A stretch of 46,787 nt of DNA, taken from the NCBI GenBank assembly GCA_964384675.1, contig CAYLNK010000010.1, positions 1-46,787 on the forward strand. The letters are read 5' to 3'. Both the position numbers and the translations under genes were made by a program. Origin of the DNA: CAYLNK01 sp964384675 (GTDB lineage Bacteria; Acidobacteriota; Thermoanaerobaculia; UBA5066). Positions 35,854 through 44,044 of this stretch are shown here, one piece after another. The first letter of the stretch is position 1, and each line of letters begins with the position of its first letter. Under the pieces are notes generated by a model, which was not told the DNA's origin, made no database searches, and saw only the letters and a list, made by a program, of their open reading frames with translations.

Positions 35854-36980
35854 AGATCGCGGTCCTGCCCGGAGACGGCATCGGGCCCGAGGTGACGGCC
35901 GAGGCGCTCGCGTGCCTCCGGGTCGTGGCCGCCTCCTTCGGGCACGACCTCGACGCCGACCCGTGGCCCATCGGCGGCGCCGCCCTCGACAGCCACGGCG
36001 TCCCGCTCCCCGAGGAGACGCTGTCCGCCTGTCAGGCGAGCGGAGCCGTCCTCCTCGGGGCCGTCGGCGCGCCGGCGTACGACTCGGCGCCTCCCGCTCT
36101 CAAGCCCGAGACCGGGCTCCTCGCGCTCCGCAAGGGGCTGGGCGTCTTTGCCAACCTGCGCCCGGTCTCTCTGCACCCGGCGCTGATCGGATCCTCGCCG
36201 CTCCGTCCGGAGATCGTGCGCGGCACGGACCTCGTGATCGTGCGGGAGCTGGCCGGAGGCCTCTACTTCGGCGAGCCCCGGGGCCACTTCGGCAGCCGGG
36301 CGGTCAACACGCTCGGCTGCTCCGAGGCCGAGGTCGAGCGCGTCGCCCGGGTCGCCTTCGCGCTCGCAGCCTCCCGCCGCGGACGGCTCACCTCGGTCGA
36401 CAAGGCAAACGTCCTCGAGACGTCGCAGCTCTGGAGGCGTGTGGTGACCTCGGTCGCGCGCGACTTCCCGTCCGTCGCGCTCGACCACCTCTACGTCGAC
36501 AGCGCGGCGATGGCCCTCGTGACGAGGCCCACGTCCTTCGACGTGGTCCTCACCGAGAACCTCTTCGGCGACATCCTGAGCGACGAAGCCGCCGTCCTCA
36601 CCGGCTCGATCGGCATGCTGCCGTCGGCCAGCCTCGGCGGCCCCGTCGGGCTGTACGAGCCGGTTCACGGCTCGGCGCCCGATCTCGTCGGACGCGGTCT
36701 CGCCAATCCGCTCGGAGCCATCGCCTCGGCGGCGCTCCTCCTCCGGCATTCCTTCGGGCTCGCGGCCGAGGCCCGGCTCCTCGAGGAGTCGATCGCCGAG
36801 GCGCTGGACGACGGCTTCGGCACACCCGATCTCGGCTCCGCACGACATCACGTCTCCACCAAAGAGCTGGGCAGCGAGGTGCGCCGTCGCCTCTCCGACC
36901 GGACCCTGCACGCCCAAACGCGAGTTCCCGCTTTCTCCTTGACTTCGCAAACCACGCGTCCTACCTTGAGCAGCCAGTGA
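35844..36980 (+). CDS. leuB: 3-isopropylmalate dehydrogenase
   Basis: A 378-residue NAD-dependent enzyme that oxidises 3-isopropylmalate to 2-oxoisocaproate. The GTG at 35844 has GGAGG eight bases upstream and gives LKIAVLPGDGIGPEV. Catalytic and substrate motifs are VRELAGGLYFGEPRG, DKANVLETSQLW, the metal-binding DILSDEAA and the nucleotide-binding GLYEPVHGSAPD. The last 20 residues or so (from TRVPAFSLTSQ) extend beyond the usual end. The DNA encoding this tail also carries a candidate promoter, and the stop codon overlaps the GTG start of the ilv leader peptide, so the tail may be shaped by regulatory sequence (inference). Confidence 0.95.
   Translation: MRLKIAVLPGDGIGPEVTAEALACLRVVAASFGHDLDADPWPIGGAALDSHGVPLPEETLSACQASGAVLLGAVGAPAYDSAPPALKPETGLLALRKGLGVFANLRPVSLHPALIGSSPLRPEIVRGTDLVIVRELAGGLYFGEPRGHFGSRAVNTLGCSEAEVERVARVAFALAASRRGRLTSVDKANVLETSQLWRRVVTSVARDFPSVALDHLYVDSAAMALVTRPTSFDVVLTENLFGDILSDEAAVLTGSIGMLPSASLGGPVGLYEPVHGSAPDLVGRGLANPLGAIASAALLLRHSFGLAAEARLLEESIAEALDDGFGTPDLGSARHHVSTKELGSEVRRRLSDRTLHAQTRVPAFSLTSQTTRPTLSSQ
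36939..36967 (+). promoter_or_regulatory. candidate internal promoter for the ilv leader and operon
   Basis: TTGACT (36939-36944), a 17-bp spacer and TACCTT (36962-36967) lie in a locally AT-richer stretch at the end of leuB. The -10 box matches only the three most conserved positions. The predicted start (about 36974) would lie almost at the leader-peptide GTG. Confidence 0.45.
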
Positions 36981-37105
36981 ACGGACGACTCGCCCTCCTG
37001 CTTACGTCCCCCGTCGCGGTCCCCAGCGGGATCGCCGGCGGGGTCGTCGTCGTAGGACTGGTAGGGATCGTCGTCGTCATTAGCCGCGAGGTGCGGGCCC
37101 CCTAG
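36977..37105 (+). CDS. ilv attenuator leader peptide rich in Val/Leu/Ile
   Basis: A 42-residue reading frame from GTG (overlapping the leuB TGA) to TAG at 37103. Of the 41 residues after the start, 11 are Val, 5 Leu and 3 Ile. They include LALLL at 5-9 and the dense run VVVVGLVGIVVVI at 23-35. The last codons (AGC CGC GAG GTG CGG GCC CCC) form one arm of an antiterminator hairpin. The codon content matches the products of the operon downstream, exactly as in classical branched-chain leader peptides. Alternative reading: a small single-span membrane protein. The nested hairpins make attenuation the better explanation. Confidence 0.8.
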   Translation: MNGRLALLLTSPVAVPSGIAGGVVVVGLVGIVVVISREVRAP

Positions 37106-37149
37106 ACTCCCACAGCAGAGTCGAAGGACACAAAGGCCCCGCACCTCGC
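37086..37149 (+). promoter_or_regulatory. antiterminator pairing of the ilv attenuator
   Basis: GCGAGGTGCGGG (37086-37097) is perfectly complementary over 12 bp to CCCGCACCTCGC (37138-37149). The first arm lies in the end of the leader-peptide frame. The second arm is the ascending arm of the terminator, so the two structures exclude each other. A ribosome finishing the peptide (stop at 37103) would cover the first arm and favour termination; one stalled at the Val run (codons 23-26) would leave it free. Confidence 0.8.
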
Positions 37150-37171
37150 AAGGTCGCGGGGCTTTTCGTTT
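37136..37171 (+). terminator. ilv attenuator terminator
   Basis: GCCCCGC-ACCT (37136-37146) pairs with AGGT-C-GCGGGGC (37151-37162) around a CGCA loop with one bulged C, followed by TTTTCGTTT. It lies 48 bp before ilvD and after the leader peptide, the standard place for an attenuator. Confidence 0.85.
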
Positions 37172-37218
37172 CGCCCCGCTCCCCTCGAGGTTCGCGGCCT
37201 TCGAACGGAGGTCGATGA

Positions 37219-38871
37219 ATGAAGAGCGATGCCATCAAGAAGGGCCCCTCACGCGCGCCGGCGCGCGCGATGCTCCGCGGCGCCGGCCTGACGCCGGCCG
37301 ATCTCGAGCGGCCGCTGGTGGCGGTCGCCAACACCTGGACCGAGGTCACGCCCTGCAACGTGCACCTGCGTTTGCTGGCCGAGCACGTCAAGGAGGGGAT
37401 CCGCGCCGCCGGGGGAACGCCGATCGAGTTCAACACGATCGCGATCTCCGACGGCATCTCGATGGGCACGCCCGGCATGCGGGCCTCGCTGGTGTCCCGC
37501 GAGGTGATCGCCGATTCGATCGAGCTCGCCGTGGCGGGGCATTCCCTCGACGCCGTCGTCGCCCTCTCCGGCTGCGACAAGACGATCCCCGCCACCGTGA
37601 TGGCGCTTGCCCGGCTCGACGTCCCGGCCGTGGCGCTCTACGGCGGCTCGATCCTCGCCGGCAGCGTGGGCGGAAGGGACGTGACGATCCAGGACGTCTT
37701 CGAGGCGGTCGGCGCTCATGCGGCCGGTCGGCTCGGCGACGAGGGCTTGCTCGAGGTCGAGCAGCAGGCATGCCCTGGAGCCGGTGCCTGCGGCGGACAG
37801 TTCACAGCGAACACGATGTCGATGGCGCTCACGTTCCTCGGGATCTCGCCGATGGGAGCCAACGAGGTCCCCGCCACCGATCCGCGGAAGGCCGGGGCCG
37901 CGCGCGACGCCGGCGCCCTGGTGATGAAGCTCCTCCGCGACGGGATCACGCCCCGGCGCATCCTGACCCGGCAAGCGCTCGAGAACGCGATCACCGCCGT
38001 GGCGGCGAGCGGCGGATCGACCAATGCGGTCCTCCACCTCCTCGCCATCGCTCACGAGCTGGGCGTGCCGCTCTCGCTCGACGACTTCGACCGGATCGCC
38101 TCGCGGACTCCGCTCCTCCTCGACCTGAAGCCCGGCGGCCGCTTCACCGCACCCGACCTGGCAAACGCCGGAGGCTCCCGGCTCCTGGCGCGGCGTCTCG
38201 CGGAAGCGGGGCTGCTGCACGACGCGCCGACGGTCACCGGGAAGACGCTTCGCGAGGAGTCGCTCGGGGCGGAGGAGCCTCCGGGACAGGAGGTCGTGCG
38301 GCCGCTCGACCGCCCGATGAAGGCGACCGGGGGGCTCGCCATCCTGCGCGGCAGCCTCGCGCCCGAGGGTTGCGTGGTGAAGCTCGCCGGGCACGAGCGC
38401 CTCCTCCACCGCGGCCCGGCCCGCGTCTTCGACGACGAGACGTCCGCCTTCGACGCCGTGCAGTCCCGGCAGGTCCAGGCGGGGGACGTCGTCGTCATCC
38501 GCTACGAGGGGCCGCGCGGCGCCCCGGGTATGCCCGAGATGCTCGCGGTGACGGCCGCTCTCGTGGGGCAGGGCCTGGGGGACTCGGTCGCGCTCGTCAC
38601 CGACGGGCGGTTCAGCGGCGCGACCCACGGCCTCATGGTCGGGCACGTCTCGCCCGAGGCCGCCGCCGGCGGACCGCTGTCGCTGCTGCGGGACGGCGAC
38701 CCCGTCACGCTCGACGTCGCCGCCCGGCGGCTCGACGTCGACGTCTCGCTCGACGGCCGGCACGCCGCGCCGCCGATCCGCCCGGCCGAGGCCGGGGTTC
38801 TCGCCAAGTACGCAAGGCTCGTCTCCTCCGCCTCGCTCGGAGCCGTGACGACCCTGGGAGGAAGCCGATGA
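37219..38871 (+). CDS. ilvD: dihydroxy-acid dehydratase
   Basis: A 550-residue Fe-S enzyme that dehydrates 2,3-dihydroxy acids to the 2-keto acids of valine and isoleucine. Cluster cysteines Cys46 (TPCNVHL), Cys119 (SGCDKTIP) and Cys191 (GACGGQFTANTM) are all present. DGRFSGATHGLMVGH near the end contains the catalytic-serine region. The ATG at 37219 is eight bases from GGAGG; another ATG four bases earlier is out of frame. It is the first gene after the attenuator and overlaps ilvB by ATGA. Confidence 0.97.
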   Translation: MKSDAIKKGPSRAPARAMLRGAGLTPADLERPLVAVANTWTEVTPCNVHLRLLAEHVKEGIRAAGGTPIEFNTIAISDGISMGTPGMRASLVSREVIADSIELAVAGHSLDAVVALSGCDKTIPATVMALARLDVPAVALYGGSILAGSVGGRDVTIQDVFEAVGAHAAGRLGDEGLLEVEQQACPGAGACGGQFTANTMSMALTFLGISPMGANEVPATDPRKAGAARDAGALVMKLLRDGITPRRILTRQALENAITAVAASGGSTNAVLHLLAIAHELGVPLSLDDFDRIASRTPLLLDLKPGGRFTAPDLANAGGSRLLARRLAEAGLLHDAPTVTGKTLREESLGAEEPPGQEVVRPLDRPMKATGGLAILRGSLAPEGCVVKLAGHERLLHRGPARVFDDETSAFDAVQSRQVQAGDVVVIRYEGPRGAPGMPEMLAVTAALVGQGLGDSVALVTDGRFSGATHGLMVGHVSPEAAAGGPLSLLRDGDPVTLDVAARRLDVDVSLDGRHAAPPIRPAEAGVLAKYARLVSSASLGAVTTLGGSR

Positions 38872-40613
38872 GCCGTCTGAGCACTCTCCACGCGCAGCCC
38901 CAGCCCGGGCCACGTCTCCGCGCCGCGGACGTGCTCCTCAGGGAGCTGATCGCCCAGGGTGTCACCCACATCTTCGGACACCCCGGAGGCGCGGCGCTGC
39001 CCCTCTACGACGCCCTGTCGCAGACGGAGGAGATCACCCACCTCCTGATGCGGCACGAGCAGGGGGCCGCCCATGCGGCCGAGGGCTACGCCCGCGCCAG
39101 CGGCGAGGTCGGCGTCTGCCTGGCGACGTCCGGCCCCGGCGCCACCAACCTGATCACCGGGCTCGCCGACGCGATGCTCGACTCGACACCCGTGGTGGCG
39201 ATCACCGCCCAGGTGGCGTCGCACCTGATCGGGCGGGACGGCTTCCAGGAGGCCGACATCCTGGGGATGACCCAGCCCGTGACCAAGCACAACTGGATGG
39301 TGCGCGACGCGGACCAGCTCCCCGGGACGCTGCGACGGGCCTTTGCGCTGGCCCGTTCCGGTCGCCCGGGCCCGGTTCTCGTCGACGTCCCGCGCGACGT
39401 CCTGCAGACCGAGATCGAGTGGGAGGAGGCGTCCGCGCCGGACGCCGTCGAGCGTCCGGACGTCGACGTCGTGTCGCTGCGACGCGCCGCCGTCGCGATC
39501 TCCAACGCTCGCCGGCCCGTCCTCTACGTGGGCGGCGGCGTGATCGCGTCGGAGGCGTCCGAGGAGGTGCGGGCGCTGGCACGCAAGACCGGGATCCCGG
39601 TGACGACGACCCTGATGGCGAAGGGTGCGTTCCCGGAGACCGACCCGCTCTCCCTCGGCATGCTGGGGATGCACGGCACGGCGTACGCCAACTACGCCAT
39701 GCACGAATGCGACCTCATCATCGCGCTCGGCGCCCGCTTCGACGACCGCGTGACCGGGAAGCTCGCCGCCTTCGCGCCGCACGCCCGGGTCGTCCACCTC
39801 GACATCGACGACGCCGAGATCCACAAGAACCGGAGGGCCGACTACCCGCTGCGGGGCGACGCCCGCACCGTGCTCCGGGCCCTCCTGCCGCTCGTCTCCC
39901 GGCCCGACACGACGGACTGGATCGGGCGGATCGAGAGCTGGAAGGAGCGCCACCCGATCCGTTACCGGCAGCAGGGGGACACGATCCTCCCGCAGCTGGC
40001 CATCGACCGGCTCTACCAGGTGACGCGCGGCCTCCGGCCGATCGTGACGACCGATGTCGGCCAGCACCAGATGTGGGCCGCGCAGCTGTTCCTGTGCGAC
40101 GAGCCGCGCTCCTTCCTCACGTCGGGCGGACTCGGCACGATGGGCTACGGGCTGCCCGCCGCGCTCGGCGCTCAGTGCGCGTCCCCGGACCGGCTCGTCG
40201 TGAACATCAACGGGGACGGCAGCTTCCAGCAGACGATGCAGGCGCTCGTCACCGCCGTGGAGATGCGCCTGCCGCTCAAGGTGGTCATCCTCGACAACCA
40301 GGGGCTCGGGATGGTCCGGCAATGGCAGGACCTGTTCTACGAGCAGCGTCTCTTCTCGGTCGGAATGAAGAACCCCGACTTCGCGAAGCTCGCGGAGGCG
40401 CTCGGCGCGGCCGGCTTCACCGCACGCCGCCCCGCGGACCTCGACGCCGTCTACCGCGAGGCGCTGGCGGTGACGGACGGTCCGGCCGTCGTCCACGTCC
40501 ACTGCGATCCCGCGGCCGGCTGCTACCCCCTCTGGCCCGCCGGCCAGCCGATCGAGGCGATGGTGCTAGAGGACCCGCGGGAGTCGGCCGCCAGCACGGA
40601 GGGGCGCGCGTGA
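38868..40613 (+). CDS. ilvB: acetolactate synthase large subunit
   Basis: A 581-residue thiamine-diphosphate enzyme forming acetolactate or acetohydroxybutyrate from pyruvate. The ATG lies in the ATGA overlap with ilvD. Key features are the cofactor-activating Glu64 (MRHEQGAAHAAEGYAR), GPGATNLITGLADAMLDSTP, GARFDDRVTGKL (FAD-binding region), and the ThDP-Mg motif NGDGSFQQTMQAL with LDNQGLGMVRQWQ. Length and motif order match catalytic subunits of the IlvB/IlvI type. The next gene encodes its regulatory subunit with a GTGA overlap. Confidence 0.97.
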   Translation: MSRLSTLHAQPQPGPRLRAADVLLRELIAQGVTHIFGHPGGAALPLYDALSQTEEITHLLMRHEQGAAHAAEGYARASGEVGVCLATSGPGATNLITGLADAMLDSTPVVAITAQVASHLIGRDGFQEADILGMTQPVTKHNWMVRDADQLPGTLRRAFALARSGRPGPVLVDVPRDVLQTEIEWEEASAPDAVERPDVDVVSLRRAAVAISNARRPVLYVGGGVIASEASEEVRALARKTGIPVTTTLMAKGAFPETDPLSLGMLGMHGTAYANYAMHECDLIIALGARFDDRVTGKLAAFAPHARVVHLDIDDAEIHKNRRADYPLRGDARTVLRALLPLVSRPDTTDWIGRIESWKERHPIRYRQQGDTILPQLAIDRLYQVTRGLRPIVTTDVGQHQMWAAQLFLCDEPRSFLTSGGLGTMGYGLPAALGAQCASPDRLVVNINGDGSFQQTMQALVTAVEMRLPLKVVILDNQGLGMVRQWQDLFYEQRLFSVGMKNPDFAKLAEALGAAGFTARRPADLDAVYREALAVTDGPAVVHVHCDPAAGCYPLWPAGQPIEAMVLEDPRESAASTEGRA

Positions 40614-40858
40614 GGCAGACGTTCGTGGCGGTCGTGGACGCCGTTCCCGGGCTCGTGGCGCGCGTCGACGCGCTCTTCCGCCGCCAGGACGTGGCGGTCG
40701 AGAGCCTGGTCTTCCGCGACGCGCGCGGCACCGCTCCCGCCTCCGTGACGGTCGTCGCCGAGACCTCCGACGACACCGCACGCCTCCTCGTGAAGCACCT
40801 CCGCCGGCTCGTCGACGTCCGGGCGGTCCTGTCCCCCGCCCCGGGCGACGAGGCCTGA
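40610..40858 (+). CDS. ilvN: acetolactate synthase small (regulatory) subunit, ACT domain only
   Basis: An 82-residue protein starting at GTG within the ilvB stop (GTGA). It is a single ACT domain: TFVAVVDAVPGLVARVDALF corresponds to the family N-terminal helix motif, followed by VESLVFRDA and the segment PASVTVVAETSDDTARLLVK. The usual N-R-PG turn reads AVPG. It lacks the C-terminal domain of long IlvH/IlvN forms and is closest in size to the short enterobacterial IlvN/IlvM. Valine binding and feedback inhibition are expected but the altered turn makes this uncertain. It ends 43 bp before ilvC. Confidence 0.85.
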   Translation: MRQTFVAVVDAVPGLVARVDALFRRQDVAVESLVFRDARGTAPASVTVVAETSDDTARLLVKHLRRLVDVRAVLSPAPGDEA

Positions 40859-40901
40859 TCGACCAAACGCATCCCCAACGACCCGAAGCAAGGAGAACCC
40901 G

Positions 40902-41957
<1,056 letters not shown>

Positions 41958-42000
41958 GAGCCATGACGAAGTCAGGGATCGAAGAGGTTCCCCGGGGGGC

Positions 42001-42022
42001 GCGGGGGGCGGAGCGCCCCCGC
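42001..42022 (+). other. GC hairpin between ilvC and ilvE
   Basis: GCGGGGG at 42001-42007 pairs with CCCCCGC at 42016-42022, with two further inner pairs after a bulge. It lies in the 78-bp ilvC-ilvE spacer, just ahead of the GGAGGG ribosome-binding site of ilvE (42024-42029). It may protect the upstream mRNA or tune ilvE expression. There is no T-run, so termination is unlikely. A 23-codon frame (41963-42034) crosses it but looks non-coding. Confidence 0.45.
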
Positions 42023-42035
42023 TGGAGGGTCTGAC

Positions 42036-43007
42036 ATGGCTCTCGACACGACGGTCGTCTGGATGGACGGCGCGCTGGTGCCGGCCGCCCAGGCGACCGT
42101 CCCGTTCCTCACCCCGGGGCTCCACTACGGTATCGGCGTCTTCGAGGGGATCCGCTGCTACGCGACGCCGGACGGACCGGCCGTCTTCCGCCTGCGCGAG
42201 CACCTGGTGCGGCTCCTCGATTCCGCCAGGACGCTCGGCTTCCGCTCCCTTCCGTACGGGCTCGCCGAGCTCACGGCCGCCACCGAGGCGGTGGTCCAGG
42301 CCAACGGCTTCGACGAGTGCTACATCCGCCCCCTCCTCTACCTGGCCGACGGCGGCTGGAACCTGAACATCGACGGCGGCCGCGCGGCGGTGGGGATCGC
42401 CGCGTGGCGCTGGACGAACTACCTGGGCGACACCCAGCGGGAGAAGGGGGTGCGGGCGAACGTCTCGTCGTTCACCCGGCACCACCCCAACGTCACGATG
42501 ACCAAGGCGAAGGTGTCCGGGAACTACCCGAACAGCTTCCTCGCCAAGACCGAGTCGGTGCGGCTCGGCTTCGACGAGGCGATCATGCTCGACCCCGACG
42601 GCTACGTGGCCGAGTGCACCGGCGCGAACCTCTTCCTGGTGCGGGGAGGAAGGATCGTCACCTCGCCCACCGCGCCGATCCTGGAGGGGATCACCCGGGA
42701 CACGCTCGTCACCCTCGCCGGAGACCTCGGCATCTCCGTGCTCGAGCGCCCGATCTCGCGCGACCAGCTCTACATGGCGGACGAGGTGTTCGTCTCCGGC
42801 ACCGCGGCGGAGTGCGTCGGGATCACCGAGATCGACTTCCGCACGATCGGCGCCGGTGTCCCCGGGCCCGTCACGCGGCGGCTCCAGCAGGCGTACCACG
42901 ACGCCGTCGCCGGGCACCATCCGCGCTCGGTGGAGTGGTGCCACGTCGTGCCGGACGCTGCCGACACCGAGGACGGGCAGGAGGAGGGACTGCGCCGGTC
43001 GGCCTAG
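42036..43007 (+). CDS. ilvE: branched-chain amino acid aminotransferase
   Basis: A 323-residue fold-type IV PLP enzyme that aminates the keto acids made by the upstream genes to valine, leucine and isoleucine. The Schiff-base lysine is Lys159 in TKAKVSGNYPNS. GIGVFEGIRCY (32-42), YIRPLLYL and EVFVSGTAAECVGIT are other family motifs. It closes the leu-ilv cluster. Its TAG stop overlaps the stop of the convergent AI-2E-family gene on a CTAG tetramer, leaving no room for a terminator between them. Confidence 0.96.
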   Translation: MALDTTVVWMDGALVPAAQATVPFLTPGLHYGIGVFEGIRCYATPDGPAVFRLREHLVRLLDSARTLGFRSLPYGLAELTAATEAVVQANGFDECYIRPLLYLADGGWNLNIDGGRAAVGIAAWRWTNYLGDTQREKGVRANVSSFTRHHPNVTMTKAKVSGNYPNSFLAKTESVRLGFDEAIMLDPDGYVAECTGANLFLVRGGRIVTSPTAPILEGITRDTLVTLAGDLGISVLERPISRDQLYMADEVFVSGTAAECVGITEIDFRTIGAGVPGPVTRRLQQAYHDAVAGHHPRSVEWCHVVPDAADTEDGQEEGLRRSA

Positions 43008-44044
43008 ATCAGCCCGCGGTCCTCGAGCTCGCGCTTCACGTACGCGTAGAGGACCGGCGCGAGCACGACGCCCGGCACGCCGAACGCCACCTCGGCACAG
43101 ATGATGACGAGGAGGATCTCCCACGACGCCGCGTGGATCTTCGAGCCGACGATCCGCGCGTTGACGAAGTACTCGAGCTTGTGGATCACGACGAGGAAGA
43201 CGAGCGAGAGGACCGCGATCCACGGCGAGACCGCCAGCGAGAGGAGCACGATGATCGTGTTCGAGATCAGGTTCCCGATCACCGGGATGAGGCCGGCCAC
43301 GAACGTCACGGCGACGAGGGTGCTGGTGAACGGCAGCCGGCTGTCGAGGAGGGAGAGGATCCCGAGGAGGTAGACGGCCGTGAGCGCGGTGTTGATCGCC
43401 GAGATCTCGACTTGGGCGATGACGATCATCTCGAACGACGTGGCGAACCGCTTCACCCGCTCGGCGAGCGCGGCGGCGAGCGGGCGGTGCGTCGCCTCGG
43501 GGTGACCGAAGAAGACGAGGAGCCCGACGACCACGCCCATGAGGGCGTGAAGCAGGAGCCGCCCGGCCTCGGCTCCCGTCTTCGTCAGCTCGACGCTGTG
43601 GCCCTTGAGCCAGCTCGAGACCGCGGCGCGCAGCTCGTCGGCGTCGCTCGCGCTCTCCGGGATCAGGGACGCGACGCCCCAGACCGAGAACTTGTCCCTC
43701 AGCTGATCGATCACCTCGGCCAGCTTCCGGAAGAGAGCGGGCAGGTCGCCGACACGCCCCTTGGCGAAGCTGAAGAGCACGACCGCCGCCCCGATCACGA
43801 CCCCGGCGGCGACCAGGGAGAGGAGCAGCGCCGAGAGCACCTTCGCCGTGATGCGCGAGAGGCGCGGGCCGTGCAGGAGGCCGGTCGTCTTGTGGAGGAG
43901 CGTGAAGACGAGGAGGCCGGCAACGAGCGCGGGAACGAGGTGGAAGTGGAAGACGAATGCCATGGCGGCAGCGACGAAGAACCACGCGGCCTTCTCGCTC
44001 GAGGTGGCCGGAGGCACCGGAATGACGTCCGTCGATACGCTCAT
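43004..44044 (-). CDS. AI-2E family (PerM/YdiK-type) integral membrane permease
   Basis: A 346-residue polytopic membrane protein. Hydrophobic helices lie at about 20-65, 70-95, 155-180 and in several segments from 215 onward. The C-terminal family motif is GLIPVIGNLISNTIIVLL followed by KLEYFVNARIVGSKIH and EVAFGVPGVVLAPVLYAYVK. Family members are proposed exporters or gradient-driven permeases; the name AI-2E should not be taken as evidence for autoinducer transport. The start overlaps the acyltransferase stop by 4 bp (ATGA), so it is the last gene of a four-gene minus-strand operon. Confidence 0.9.
   Translation of the reverse strand: MSVSTDVIPVPPATSSEKAAWFFVAAAMAFVFHFHLVPALVAGLLVFTLLHKTTGLLHGPRLSRITAKVLSALLLSLVAAGVVIGAAVVLFSFAKGRVGDLPALFRKLAEVIDQLRDKFSVWGVASLIPESASDADELRAAVSSWLKGHSVELTKTGAEAGRLLLHALMGVVVGLLVFFGHPEATHRPLAAALAERVKRFATSFEMIVIAQVEISAINTALTAVYLLGILSLLDSRLPFTSTLVAVTFVAGLIPVIGNLISNTIIVLLSLAVSPWIAVLSLVFLVVIHKLEYFVNARIVGSKIHAASWEILLVIICAEVAFGVPGVVLAPVLYAYVKRELEDRGLI

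Noticed and set aside
41963..42034. A 23-codon frame between ilvC and ilvE
   Set aside because: It runs through a GC hairpin, is dominated by Arg, Gly and Ala codons and resembles intergenic repeat translation rather than a leader peptide for branched-chain amino acids.
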